NCBI RefSeq assembly: GCF_014279815.1
Contig: NZ_CP047941.1
Location: forward strand, 1,984,001-2,048,000
Direction: 5' to 3'
Length of the DNA: 64,000 nt
DNA from: Synechococcus sp. NOUM97013
GTDB lineage: Bacteria; Cyanobacteriota; Cyanobacteriia; PCC-6307; Cyanobiaceae
This document shows positions 23,445 through 35,105 of the stretch, piece by piece. The notes beneath the pieces were generated by a model. It worked only from the letters and a program-made list of their open reading frames with translations. It searched no databases and was not told the origin of the DNA. The translations under genes were made by a program, and so were the position numbers. Position 1 is the stretch's first letter, and each line of letters begins with the position of its first letter.

Positions 23445-26400
23445 TCAGTCCTCGTCGTAATCCGCGACGCCGAGGGATTCGTAGGTGGGCCTGCTGGGGG
23501 TACTGCGACGGGGGTTCACGTCCTGCATCAGGTCCACTTCCTTGCCTTCGTCGGTGAACACAGCGATGTCGAGACCCAGGGACTGCAGCTCGCGCATCAA
23601 CACCTTGAAGGATTCCGGCGTGCCAGGACGTGGAATCGGCTTGCCTTTGACGATCGCGTTGAGAGCTTCGTTACGACCCTGCATGTCATCGGACTTGACC
23701 GTGAGCAGTTCCTGAAGGGTGTAAGCGGCGCCGTAGGCCTCCAGTGCCCAAACCTCCATCTCACCCAGACGCTGACCGCCTTGCTGGGCTTTACCGCCAA
23801 GAGGCTGCTGGGTGACCAGGGAGTAGGGGCCCGTGGAACGGGCGTGGATCTTGTCGTCGACCAGGTGCACCAGTTTGAGGAAGTGGGAGTAACCCACCGC
23901 CACCGGTTGGTCGAAGGGCTCGCCGGAGCGGCCATCGATCAGCTGCAGCTTGCCGGGGTCGTCAGGGTTGTAGATCCAGTCTTTGCCAGGCTGCTTGGCC
24001 GCTTCCTTGAGGTAGGCCTCAACGGTCTGCTGCGACTTCTCGGCGCCGTACATCTCGTCGAAGGGAACCACCTTGACGCGGCAATCGAGGTTGGCGGCAG
24101 CCCAGCCCATCAGCAGCTCGAACACCTGACCGACATTCATCCGGCTCGGAACACCCAGGGGGTTGAGCACGATGTCGACGGGGGTGCCGTCGGGCAGGTA
24201 CGGCATGTCCTCCCGGGGAAGGATGCGACTGATGATGCCCTTGTTGCCGTGACGGCCGGCCATCTTGTCGCCGACCTGAATTTTGCGACGTTGGGCCACA
24301 TAGACGCGCACCACCATGTTTGCACCGGGGGGCAGCTCGTCACCCTGCTCCCGGGTATAGATCCGCACATCGACGACACGGCCGCGTTCGGTGCTGGGAA
24401 CGCGCAGGGAGTTGTCACGCACATCGCGAGCCTTCTCACCGAAGATCGCTCGCAGCAGCTTCTCTTCGGGCGGCTGGTCCGACTCACCCTTGGGCGTCAC
24501 TTTGCCCACAAGGATGTCGCCGCTTTCCACGAAAGCGCCGATCCGAATGATGCCCATCTCATCCAAGTTGCCGAGGCTCTCCTCCGCAACGTTGGGAATC
24601 TCGCGGGTGATCTCTTCAGGGCCGAGCTTGGTCTGACGTGCTTCGATCTCGTACTTCTCGATGTGCACCGAGGTGTAGAGGTCATCATTGACCAGACGCT
24701 CACTCACGAGGATGGCGTCCTCGTAGTTGTATCCCTCCCAGGGCATGTAAGCGATCAGAACGTTCTGACCGAGAGCAATCTCACCGCCTTCACAGGCCGA
24801 GCCATCGGCAAGCACCTGTCCAACGATCACACGGTCGCCCTGACGGACGATCGGACGCTGGTTCAGGCAGGTGTCCTGGTTGGAGCGCTGGTACTTCTGG
24901 AGGAAATGGTTGTGATCGTTGCCGTCGTCGTCCTGCACCACGATCGCCGTGGCATCGACAAAGGTGACGGTGCCATTGACCCGTGAGATCGGCACCATGC
25001 CGGAGTCGCGCGCCACCTGCGTTTCAAGCCCGGTTCCCACCAAGGGGCGCTCGGGGCGCAGCAGAGGCACAGCCTGACGCTGCATGTTGGAACCCATCAG
25101 CGCCCGGTTGGCGTCGTCGTGCTCCAGGAAGGGAATCAGAGAGGTTGCAACGGAGATCACCTGAACCGGTGAGAGCTGCACATAATCCACCTGCTCAGGG
25201 GGAACCTTCTCGAAATCCTGGCGGTAGCGGACGGGAATCAGATCGGCAAGGATCGAGCCGTCACTGTCAGTGGCCACGTCACCGGGGGCGACACGGCATT
25301 CATCCTCCAAATCAGCCGAGAGGTAGATCGGATCACCTTCTTTCAGGACCCGTCCGTTCTCAACTTTCCAGAACGGGGTCTCAATGAAGCCGTACTCATT
25401 CACCCGAGCGTGCGTGGCCAGGGAGTTGATCAGACCGGCGTTCGGCCCCTCAGGCGTCTCAATCGGGCAGAGACGTCCGTAGTGGGAGGGGTGGATGTCA
25501 CGAACGGCGAAACCGGCACGCTCGCGGGTCAGACCTCCAGGGCCGAGAGCCGAGATGCGTCGCTTGTGCGTGAGCTCAGCCAGAGGATTGGTCTGGTCCA
25601 TGAACTGACTCAGCTGGCTGGAGCCGAAGAACTCCTTGATGGCCGCCACCAGGGGTTTGGGGTTCACCAGCTGCGCAGGGGTGAGTGAATCGGTTTCACC
25701 CACGGTCATCCGCTCTTTGATGATGCGCTCGAGACGGTTCAGACCAACCCGGACCTGGTTCTGCAGCAATTCACCCACCGAGCGCACACGCCGGTTACCG
25801 AGGTGATCGATGTCATCCAAGCTGGCGCCACCGACGTCCAGTTCCAGATTGATCAGGTAATCCAGGGTGGAGAGCACATCCTCATGGGTGAGGGTGCGCA
25901 CCGAATCAGGGATGGTGAGACGCAGCTTCTTGTTGATCTTGTAGCGGCCAACGCGACCGAGGTCGTAGCGCTTGGGATCGAAGAAGCGGGTTTGCAGCAG
26001 TTGCTGACCGCCGCTGACAGAAGGGGGTTCACCGGGACGCAGCTTCTTGTAAAGCTCGAGAAGCGCCTGATCCTCGGAACTGATGCCCTCATCATTGGCG
26101 GCATCGATCGACTTTTTGTAGTACTCCGGGTGACGGAGTTTGTCGATCACATCGTTGTCAGACAGACCCATCGCGCGCATGAGCACGTGGGCATTGATCT
26201 TGCGAGTTTTATCAACACGAACGTGCAGCAAATCGTTCTTGTCGGTTTCAAACTTCAGCCAGGCTCCGCGGTTGGGAATCACGCTGGCGTTGTAGGTGCG
26301 ACGACCGTTCTTGTCCATTTCATCTTTGAAATAGACACCCGGACTGCGAACGATCTGGTTGACGATCACACGCTCAGCACCGTTGATGATGAACGTCCCC

Positions 26401-26738
26401 CGTTCGGTCATCAGCGGAAGCTCACCAATGAAGACCTCCTGCTCCTTGATTTCGCCGGTTTCCTTGTTGACCAGACGGCAGGTCACATACATCTGTGACG
26501 CGAAAGTGGCATCACGACGCTTGGCTTCTTCAACGTCGTGGCGCGGACGCTTCAGTCGGTACTCGCTACCGACGAAGTGCAATTCGAGCTTGCCGGTGTA
26601 ATCGGTGATCGGGGAGAAGCTCTCAAGCTCCTCGATCAGACCTTTCTCCAAGAACCACTTGAAACTGGCACGCTGAACCTCCACCAGATCGGGCAGATAG
26701 GTGGCGGTCTTGGCGACCTGAATCGCGCTGCTGCTCAT
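23445..26738 (-). CDS. rpoB: RNA polymerase beta subunit
   Basis: Beta subunit of 1097 aa, a normal length for cyanobacteria. The start is the ATG at 26738 ([20 protein letters not shown]); the longer frame to 26819 has no support. Recognisable segments are the rifampicin region [19 protein letters not shown], the [20 protein letters not shown] fork region and the C-terminal [19 protein letters not shown] that binds beta-prime. It is the first gene of the rpoBC1C2 block, with a 267-bp leader separating it from tatD. Confidence 0.98.
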   Translation of the reverse strand: MSSSAIQVAKTATYLPDLVEVQRASFKWFLEKGLIEELESFSPITDYTGKLELHFVGSEYRLKRPRHDVEEAKRRDATFASQMYVTCRLVNKETGEIKEQEVFIGELPLMTERGTFIINGAERVIVNQIVRSPGVYFKDEMDKNGRRTYNASVIPNRGAWLKFETDKNDLLHVRVDKTRKINAHVLMRAMGLSDNDVIDKLRHPEYYKKSIDAANDEGISSEDQALLELYKKLRPGEPPSVSGGQQLLQTRFFDPKRYDLGRVGRYKINKKLRLTIPDSVRTLTHEDVLSTLDYLINLELDVGGASLDDIDHLGNRRVRSVGELLQNQVRVGLNRLERIIKERMTVGETDSLTPAQLVNPKPLVAAIKEFFGSSQLSQFMDQTNPLAELTHKRRISALGPGGLTRERAGFAVRDIHPSHYGRLCPIETPEGPNAGLINSLATHARVNEYGFIETPFWKVENGRVLKEGDPIYLSADLEDECRVAPGDVATDSDGSILADLIPVRYRQDFEKVPPEQVDYVQLSPVQVISVATSLIPFLEHDDANRALMGSNMQRQAVPLLRPERPLVGTGLETQVARDSGMVPISRVNGTVTFVDATAIVVQDDDGNDHNHFLQKYQRSNQDTCLNQRPIVRQGDRVIVGQVLADGSACEGGEIALGQNVLIAYMPWEGYNYEDAILVSERLVNDDLYTSVHIEKYEIEARQTKLGPEEITREIPNVAEESLGNLDEMGIIRIGAFVESGDILVGKVTPKGESDQPPEEKLLRAIFGEKARDVRDNSLRVPSTERGRVVDVRIYTREQGDELPPGANMVVRVYVAQRRKIQVGDKMAGRHGNKGIISRILPREDMPYLPDGTPVDIVLNPLGVPSRMNVGQVFELLMGWAAANLDCRVKVVPFDEMYGAEKSQQTVEAYLKEAAKQPGKDWIYNPDDPGKLQLIDGRSGEPFDQPVAVGYSHFLKLVHLVDDKIHARSTGPYSLVTQQPLGGKAQQGGQRLGEMEVWALEAYGAAYTLQELLTVKSDDMQGRNEALNAIVKGKPIPRPGTPESFKVLMRELQSLGLDIAVFTDEGKEVDLMQDVNPRRSTPSRPTYESLGVADYDED

Positions 26739-27005
26739 GCGGAGACCTGCAGGTATCAGAGGGGACAGAGGGGCCTGAAGTAGGCAGCGGTTCAGACTCG
26801 AAACTGGCAACCAACACAACGGTGGTCATCCCCACGGGGAGGGACAACCACCGTGATCACTGGCTTCAGAAGACTCGGGTCAGAACAGCTGACGTCGTCA
26901 ATGCACCGGACGGTAATGGACGCTTCGGGAGCCCAAGCACAGAAAACCGTGCCTGGCCAGGCCAATAAATCATCTTACACTTTCGCGCATGATGGCATGA
27001 CTTAC
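26739..27005 (-). other. rpoB upstream leader region
   Basis: This 267-bp gap between tatD and rpoB is the likely site of the rpoBC1C2 promoter and leader. It contains a locally AT-rich stretch around 26963-26990 in an otherwise GC-rich context, which is a plausible promoter location, but I cannot define a convincing -35/-10 pair. A 10-bp palindrome ACCTGCAGGT lies about 7 nt before the rpoB ATG. No coding sequence is supported here. There is no obvious ribosomal-protein-type leader fold that I can name. Confidence 0.4.
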
Positions 27006-27791
27006 TCAAGGAAGGCCAAAGAGTCGACGGGCATTTGCCGTGGTGTCTTCCGCCACCCGCTCCAGAGGCTGCTCTCTTAACTCGGCCACACGCGCTGCGA
27101 CCGAAGCCACAAACGCCGGCTCGTTGCGTTTTCCCCGACGTGGGACGGGGGCCAGAAACGGACAGTCCGTCTCGACCAGAAAGCGGTCTTGGGGAACTTG
27201 CCGGGCGCAGTCATGCGTTGGCGTGGCCTTGGGGAAGGTCACAGTGCCACTGAAACTGATGAAGAAACCCAGCTCCAGAAATTGATGCATCTCCTCGGGT
27301 GTCCCACCCCAGCAGTGCATCACACCCCGCGGGCAACACCCCTGCTCTTGACGCCGACGCAGTTCCTTCAACATCGGATCGGCTGCATCACGGCAGTGAA
27401 TGATCACCGGGAGATCGAGCTCAACCGCGAGATCCAGTTGAGGCCGAAGCACCGCGAGCTGTTCATCCAGATTCTTGTCGCGGAAGAGATCCAGTCCCAG
27501 TTCACCGATGGCCACAACACGGTCATCCGCCTGAGCTGCCTGCCGCAGGACCTCGAGTGTGTCCTCACGCCAGTGCTCAGTATCCAGGGGATGCACCCCT
27601 ACCGAGTAACGCATTTCCGGAAACTGATCGGCAAGAGCGCGTATCGCCGGAATTTCGCCGGGCTCGACACAGGCATGCAGCAACGACTGAACGCCGGCTT
27701 CTCGCCAGCGGGCTGCGACCTCGTCAAGGTCCTCTTCGAAATTGCGGAAGACGATGTGACAGTGACTGTCAATCAATGCCGGAGTGGCCAT
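27006..27791 (-). CDS. tatD: TatD family metal-dependent hydrolase
   Basis: TatD-type TIM-barrel hydrolase of 261 aa, a family with 3'-5' exonuclease/DNase activity. Metal ligands are visible as H10 and H12 (LIDSHCHIVF), the GELGLDLF glutamate, the IIHCRDA and MHCWGG histidines and the aspartate in ETDCPFLAP. I prefer the ATG at 27791 (MATPALIDSHCH). An ATG 30 nt upstream at 27821 is in frame and would add MDPEGAFQDP; that stretch coincides with a perfect 11-bp hairpin. It lies downstream of rpsT on the same strand. Confidence 0.92.
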   Translation of the reverse strand: MATPALIDSHCHIVFRNFEEDLDEVAARWREAGVQSLLHACVEPGEIPAIRALADQFPEMRYSVGVHPLDTEHWREDTLEVLRQAAQADDRVVAIGELGLDLFRDKNLDEQLAVLRPQLDLAVELDLPVIIHCRDAADPMLKELRRRQEQGCCPRGVMHCWGGTPEEMHQFLELGFFISFSGTVTFPKATPTHDCARQVPQDRFLVETDCPFLAPVPRRGKRNEPAFVASVAARVAELREQPLERVAEDTTANARRLFGLP

Positions 27792-27820
27792 TGGATCCTG
27801 AAACGCGCCTTCAGGATCCA
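27792..27820 (-). promoter_or_regulatory. Perfect 11-bp stem-loop abutting the tatD start codon
   Basis: On the coding (minus) strand TGGATCCTGAA is followed by the 7-nt loop GGCGCGT and the exact complement TTCAGGATCCA, and the next base is the A of the tatD ATG. There is no run of T after the stem, so it is not a standard terminator. It could be an RNA processing or stabilising element between rpsT and tatD, or a translational control hairpin. There is no separate Shine-Dalgarno sequence for tatD. Confidence 0.6.
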
Positions 27821-27864
27821 TTCTGCAGGGACGGGCCGTGGCCCTGTCCTCAAAGCGACTTGAA

Positions 27865-29601
<1,737 letters not shown>

Positions 29602-29603
29602 GC

Positions 29604-30320
29604 TCAACCAGCCTTCTCGAGGCTGCGGACACCGGCGACACCATCGCTGACTTCACCGACCAGCACCTCATCGGCGAGGTTGACGAATAGGCCGTTCTCA
29701 AGCACCCCGGGAATGTTGTTGATCTCCCGTTCCAACGCCACAGGATCAGCGATGCCACCGTTGAAGCGCACATCCAGCACGAGATTGCCCTGGTCCGTCA
29801 CCACAGGGCCCGCCTTGCGTTGCGCCATGCGCAGCTCAGCTGCACCATCCATGCCGGTCAACTGCTGCTGAACCTGACGCCAGGCTCCTGGCAACACCTC
29901 AACCGGCAGCAGGAAACCGAGGTTGAGACGGTCCACCAACTTGGTGGAATCCACCACGACGATGAAACGATCGGCGCGGGCCGCCACCAGCTTTTCCTGC
30001 ACATGACAGGCACCGCCACCCTTGATCAGCTGAAAAGCGGGATCGACTTCATCCGCACCGTCAATGGCCAGATCGATCCGGTCAACTGCATTGAGGCTCA
30101 ACAGGGGAATCCCCAGCTCTGCAGCCAGCACCTCACCTTGAAAGGACGTGGTCACCCCAACAATGTCCTTGAGCTTCCCTGAAGCCAGTCGTTGACCCAG
30201 GCCCTGAATCATCAGAGCAGCCGTCGAACCGGACCCCAGACCGACAATCATGCCGTCCCGGAACTGTTCGACCGCCGCCTCAGCGACGGCCTGCTTCATC
30301 TGGTTCTGAAGATCTGACAT
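29604..30320 (-). CDS. rpiA: Ribose-5-phosphate isomerase A
   Basis: Isomerase of 238 aa acting in the Calvin cycle and pentose phosphate pathway. The N-terminal [17 protein letters not shown] loop, the [19 protein letters not shown] active-site segment (with the catalytic Asp/Glu/Lys positions) and the C-terminal [18 protein letters not shown] are standard. ATG at 30320 is preferred to a GTG one codon earlier. It lies 37 nt downstream of the start of the HtrA gene's 3' end on the same strand, so the two may be cotranscribed. Confidence 0.96.
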   Translation of the reverse strand: MSDLQNQMKQAVAEAAVEQFRDGMIVGLGSGSTAALMIQGLGQRLASGKLKDIVGVTTSFQGEVLAAELGIPLLSLNAVDRIDLAIDGADEVDPAFQLIKGGGACHVQEKLVAARADRFIVVVDSTKLVDRLNLGFLLPVEVLPGAWRQVQQQLTGMDGAAELRMAQRKAGPVVTDQGNLVLDVRFNGGIADPVALEREINNIPGVLENGLFVNLADEVLVGEVSDGVAGVRSLEKAG

Positions 30321-30357
30321 CACGCAGGATTAATCCGGCGCGACCGTAGCAAGGGTT

Positions 30358-31506
<1,149 letters not shown>

Positions 31507-31651
31507 TCAACTCACGCTAGGGCTGCCCTTCGGTGATAAGTGGCACAGAACATCACCTCGTCAGCACCACCGTTCGGTTGCACCCCAACTGTGATGAGGC
31601 GCATGGGCTGGGATTCACGCACTAACGTCCGCGCACCATCTCCCTGCGTCG

Positions 31652-31918
31652 ATGAGCCTTGCCACTGATCAACACGAGCGTTGCCCTCTCTGTGACGTGG
31701 AGATCCAGGGACAAGGGGGCCCATCCGATCAGGTGATCTTCAGCCGCGGCACCCCCGGCAGCCGAAGCAAACTCTGGGCCCGGGTGTGTCAATACCTCAA
31801 GAGCGATGGGCAGCGCAGCCAATGCATCAACCAGAACCCCGAACTGCGTGGAGACTGTCGTCCTGGAGACGGCTTTGAGGAAATCGACGCCATTCAGATC
31901 GGCAACAGCACGCCCTGA
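31652..31918 (+). CDS. Small cysteine-containing hypothetical protein
   Basis: Product of 88 aa from the ATG at 31652. It has a CPLC pair at residues 11-14 and three further cysteines (SQC, GDC and the VCQYL segment), with a KLWARVCQYLKSDG helix in the middle. The CPLC resembles half of a zinc ribbon, but there is no second CxxC pair. No signal peptide. It lies 99 nt upstream of the GRRM cassette on the same strand. I do not recognise the family and cannot say whether it belongs to the cassette. Confidence 0.6.
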   Translation: MSLATDQHERCPLCDVEIQGQGGPSDQVIFSRGTPGSRSKLWARVCQYLKSDGQRSQCINQNPELRGDCRPGDGFEEIDAIQIGNSTP

Positions 31919-32016
31919 CCCTGATCCGGATTGGGCAGGTTTTGTCCTGACGCGCGTGGCCGCTTTCCAGTGGCGTGTCTAGACGTAGCGAAACCCGATC
32001 TGACGGTGTTCTCACC

Positions 32017-32928
32017 ATGCGCCTGATCAAGACGGCCGCAACAGGCCTGATCGCTCTGTCTTCAATTGCCCTGGTTGCCTGCCAGAAAGAAGCCTCGAGC
32101 CCAACCCCTGCCGCCACGTCATCCAGCGTCTACGACACCGGCAAATTGCGTGCTGTGGTGATCGGCAATGCTCTGCCGATGGTCGAAAAAAATGGCGACA
32201 GCTACGACGGATTGTCCTTCGTGGTTCTGGATGCGATTCGGGACCAGATCAATGTGTCGCCTTTGAAAAAGGACAAGGACGTCGCCATCGAACCCGTGGC
32301 CGTGAGCTCACCCAAAGAAGGGCTCGACAAAATTCGTTCCGGCGATGCTGACATCGCCTGCGGTGTTGACTTCAGTTGGCAGCGTCAGCGCACCCTCAAC
32401 TACACCCTTCCGTTCGCGATGGGTGGCGTCAGAGTGCTTGCACCAGCCGGGAACGACGGCACTCCCGAAAGCCTGAACGGCAAGACGGTGGGTGTGGTGA
32501 AGGACACCACTGCCTCCTCAGTGCTGGCGTCATCGGTGGACGATGCAACCTTCAAGTTCTTCGACAGCCCAGGCGAAGCTCTGGCCGCCATGAAGGATGG
32601 CAGCATTGAGTTTCTGGGCGGAAACACCCTCTGGCTGAGAGCCAACCAGTCTGCAACCGCGCCGGATTCAGCTCTAGTGCCGACCTTGCCTTACGCCCGT
32701 TCGAGCATCGCCTGTGTGGTGGCCGACACCACGCCGAAGCTGTTGAACATCAGCAACCTGGCCATCGGTCGCCTGCTCTCTTCCTACATCAACGACAACA
32801 CCGAAGTGCGCTCAGCCATCAACCAATGGGTCGGCAAGGGAAGCACCGTTGGACTGACCGATGACCAGATCGGCAGTTTCTTCACGATCGTGCTGTCCAC
32901 AGCGGCTGAATTCTCCAAGCAGTCCTGA
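32017..32928 (+). CDS. grrP: GrrP-type orphan solute-binding lipoprotein
   Basis: Solute-binding-protein-fold protein of 303 aa (family 3, amino-acid type). A lipobox LVAC with C22 follows a hydrophobic signal, so it is predicted to be a lipoprotein at the cell surface or in the periplasm. The body shows DIACGVDFSWQRQRTLNYTL and the GKTVGVVKDTTASSVL hinge segments typical of the fold. No permease or ATPase gene is nearby. Such orphan proteins (GrrP) are known partners of the GrrA/GrrM peptide-modification system, and this copy sits 33 nt before the precursor gene. ATG at 32017 is chosen over an earlier in-frame start. Confidence 0.9.
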   Translation: MRLIKTAATGLIALSSIALVACQKEASSPTPAATSSSVYDTGKLRAVVIGNALPMVEKNGDSYDGLSFVVLDAIRDQINVSPLKKDKDVAIEPVAVSSPKEGLDKIRSGDADIACGVDFSWQRQRTLNYTLPFAMGGVRVLAPAGNDGTPESLNGKTVGVVKDTTASSVLASSVDDATFKFFDSPGEALAAMKDGSIEFLGGNTLWLRANQSATAPDSALVPTLPYARSSIACVVADTTPKLLNISNLAIGRLLSSYINDNTEVRSAINQWVGKGSTVGLTDDQIGSFFTIVLSTAAEFSKQS

Positions 32929-32961
32929 TTTCGTCTTCGTCAGATTTCCGCATCTTCAACC

Positions 32962-33282
32962 ATGAACAAGACCAGTCTTCTCAGCCTCGCCGCCGTTCTG
33001 GCCACGAGTGCTGCCCTCTGCGAATCCGCGCAGGCCGCCGTACACAGCGCGCCTGATCTCGGCAACACGCTCGAACAGCGCATCGAGCGCATGAGCCCCG
33101 AGGCCTGGGCCGTTCTGGAGCAACACGGCATTGCTGGCGACGAGACCATTGCCCGGGCCTGGGGCAACGGCAATGGTCGCGCCTGGGGCAACGGTGGACG
33201 TCGTTTTGCCAACGGCGGCGGCTTCCGCAACGGCGGCGGCGGCTTCGCCAACGGATACCGCGGCGGGTTTGCCAATTGGTGA
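32962..33282 (+). CDS. grrA: GrrA glycine-rich precursor of cyclophane-containing peptide
   Basis: Precursor of 106 aa. A signal peptide covers about residues 1-25 (LSLAAVLATSAALCESAQA). A leader-like segment (about 26-64) contains LEQRIERMSPEAWAVLEQHG. The C-terminal 40 residues are a glycine-rich core with six aromatic-X-Asn motifs: W67-G-N69, W75-G-N77, F82-A-N84, F88-R-N90, F95-A-N97 and F103-A-N105, plus a Y99-R-G that lacks the Asn. Each motif is a candidate site for a three-residue cyclophane made by GrrM. The stop overlaps the grrM start by 4 nt (GTGA at 33279-33282). No clear Shine-Dalgarno precedes the ATG. Confidence 0.92.
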   Translation: MNKTSLLSLAAVLATSAALCESAQAAVHSAPDLGNTLEQRIERMSPEAWAVLEQHGIAGDETIARAWGNGNGRAWGNGGRRFANGGGFRNGGGGFANGYRGGFANW

Positions 33283-34424
33283 ACCATTCCGATTACGGCC
33301 CGATCGGGCTGCTGGTGATCCAGTCGACGTCGCTCTGCAATCTCGACTGCAGCTACTGCTACCTGCCGGATCGCCAGCGCAGGAACATCTTCGACCTTGA
33401 GCAGCAGCTCCCTCTGCTGCTCAATCGGATTTATGAAAGTCCGTTCTGGGGTCCACACCTGTCAATCCTCTGGCACGCCGGTGAACCGCTGACCCTGCCC
33501 ACCGACTTTTACGACCGCGCGACATCACTGCTTCGCCAACAAACGTCGGAGCTCCAAGATCAGGGCGTTGTGATTGAACAGCATGTTCAAACCAATGCCA
33601 CATTGATCAATGATGATTGGTGTGACTGTTTCGAACGCAACGACATTGTTGTGGGCGTCAGCGTGGACGGTCCGGAGGACATCCACGACAGCCATCGCCG
33701 CTTCCGCAACGGCAAGGGGTCCCATGCCATGACCATGCGTGGCATCCGCAAGTTGCGCGACCGGGGCATTCCGGTTCATGCCATCTCGGTTCTGACGGCC
33801 GACGCCTTGGAACAACCGGAGCGGATGTATGCCTTCTTCCGGGATGAGGGCATCCTGCACGTCGGTTTCAATGTGGAAGAGCAGGAAGGGGTCAATCTCA
33901 GTTCCTCCATGCAAGGCGAGGAGAAAGAACTGCGTTACAAAGCCTTCCTCGAAAAATTCTGGGCCTGCAATCAAAGGGATGGATTTCCCGTCAAGGTGCG
34001 TGAATTTGAACAGGTGATGGGGATGATCGCAGGCGGTCAGCGTTTGCGCCAGAACGAGATGAATCGGCCTTATTCCATTCTGAGCGTGGACGCCAAGGGC
34101 AACTTCTCCACCTTTGACCCAGAACTTCTCTCCGTCGAAACAGAGCGATACGGATTGTTCAATTTGGGTAACATCCGCGATCTCTCGCTGATCGAAGCGA
34201 CGAAAAGCGACGTCTTCCAGACATTGCTCAAGGATATGAATTCCGGGATGGAGCGATGCAAACAGGAGTGTGACTACTACGGCTTCTGCGGAGGAGGAAC
34301 TGGCAGCAACAAATACTGGGAGCACGGCAGCCTGGATGCCAGCGAAACCTGTGCCTGCCGCTTTTCAAGTCAAATCCCCGTGGATGTCCTCCTGGAAAAG
34401 CTTGAAACCGCAGCTGGAGCCTGA
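33279..34424 (+). CDS. grrM: GrrM radical SAM/SPASM peptide maturase
   Basis: Radical SAM enzyme of 381 aa from a GTG at 33279; a TTG one codon earlier is possible. The first cluster is bound by C20-x3-C24-x2-C27 (STSLCNLDCSYCYLP). The C-terminal auxiliary-cluster (SPASM-like) region has C-KQE-C-DYYGF-C-GGG followed by ETCACRF. The arrangement matches the GrrM family, which forms aromatic-to-Asn carbon crosslinks (three-residue cyclophanes) in GrrA. It is translationally coupled to grrA by a 4-nt overlap. No export or protease gene is adjacent; because grrA has a signal peptide, the general secretion machinery may export it after modification. Confidence 0.94.
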   Translation: MNHSDYGPIGLLVIQSTSLCNLDCSYCYLPDRQRRNIFDLEQQLPLLLNRIYESPFWGPHLSILWHAGEPLTLPTDFYDRATSLLRQQTSELQDQGVVIEQHVQTNATLINDDWCDCFERNDIVVGVSVDGPEDIHDSHRRFRNGKGSHAMTMRGIRKLRDRGIPVHAISVLTADALEQPERMYAFFRDEGILHVGFNVEEQEGVNLSSSMQGEEKELRYKAFLEKFWACNQRDGFPVKVREFEQVMGMIAGGQRLRQNEMNRPYSILSVDAKGNFSTFDPELLSVETERYGLFNLGNIRDLSLIEATKSDVFQTLLKDMNSGMERCKQECDYYGFCGGGTGSNKYWEHGSLDASETCACRFSSQIPVDVLLEKLETAAGA

Positions 34425-34441
34425 ACCTTTCCAGGGCAACT

Positions 34442-34460
34442 GCCATCACACCTTGATGGC
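34442..34460 (+). terminator. Inverted repeat after grrM, possible terminator
   Basis: GCCATCA is followed by a 5-nt loop and TGATGGC, a perfect 7-bp stem 18 nt after the grrM stop codon and before rimP. No run of T follows, so it is not a standard intrinsic terminator; it may end or stabilise the grr transcript. Confidence 0.35.
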
Positions 34461-34512
34461 GGATCGGCGTGGGTTCCGTCATCCCGTACATTGATTTGAG
34501 GCCCGTTGAGTT

Positions 34513-34527
34513 CCTCTCTTCGGGAGG
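34513..34527 (+). promoter_or_regulatory. Hairpin abutting the rimP start codon
   Basis: CCTCTC, loop TTC, then GGGAGG, ending directly before the GTG at 34528. The stem has five Watson-Crick pairs and one G-U pair. The 3' arm GGGAGG is also the only Shine-Dalgarno-like sequence, but it touches the GTG with no spacing, so either the hairpin hides it or the true start lies further in. Confidence 0.45.
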
Positions 34528-35049
34528 GTGATCACTGCATCAACCATCGGGCCGAAGCCCGAGACCACCCTCGAATCTTCCTTGCCTCATCCTCTTCTGC
34601 CGGATCTGACGTCCCTGGCATCGGCCACAGCCGAGCGCCATGGATTTGAGATGGTCAGCGTCCAGGTGCTCACCCACCTTCAGCCGATGACGCTGCAGAT
34701 CCAGATCCGCCGCAGCAATGGTGCCGATGTCTCCCTGGACGACTGCGCAGGCTTCAGCGCCCCGATGGGTGAAGCCATTGAAGGGTCCTCCCTGCTCACG
34801 GAGGCGTATGTTCTGGAAATCAGCAGTCCCGGCATCGGAGACCGTCTCCAGTCGGACAGGGACTTTCAGACCTTTCGGAGCTACCCAGTGGACGTTGTCT
34901 ACACAGACGGCGACGGTCACGAGCAACGTCAGTCAGGGACACTGCTGGAGCGCACCGCAGATCATGTTCAGATCAATATGCGCGGCCGGGTTAAACGCAT
35001 CCCACGGGATTCAGTGATCAGCGTCGAACTCACCAGCCCCACCGGCTGA
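34528..35049 (+). CDS. rimP: Ribosome maturation factor RimP
   Basis: RimP of 173 aa from the GTG at 34528, which helps 30S subunit assembly. Family features are HPLLPDLTSLASATAERHGF near the N-terminus, DVSLDDCAGFSAPMGEAIEG, YVLEISSPGIGDRLQSDRDF and the C-terminal SH3-like KRIPRDSVISVEL. The start is uncertain: a TTG at 34582 would give MPHPLLPDLTSL, closer to the usual N-terminus and with the GGGAGG too far away. It heads the conserved order rimP-nusA-ylxR-infB. Confidence 0.92.
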   Translation: MITASTIGPKPETTLESSLPHPLLPDLTSLASATAERHGFEMVSVQVLTHLQPMTLQIQIRRSNGADVSLDDCAGFSAPMGEAIEGSSLLTEAYVLEISSPGIGDRLQSDRDFQTFRSYPVDVVYTDGDGHEQRQSGTLLERTADHVQINMRGRVKRIPRDSVISVELTSPTG

Positions 35050-35105
35050 ACTGATCGCAATCACCGCTCAGATACTCCACCTCTTCCCCTCCTCTCGCGC
35101 TCGCC

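Noticed and set aside
31652..31918. Inclusion of the cysteine-rich 88-aa gene in the GRRM cassette
   Set aside because: Same strand and near, but a 99-nt gap, no shared motif, and not a known GRRM component, so I kept it separate.
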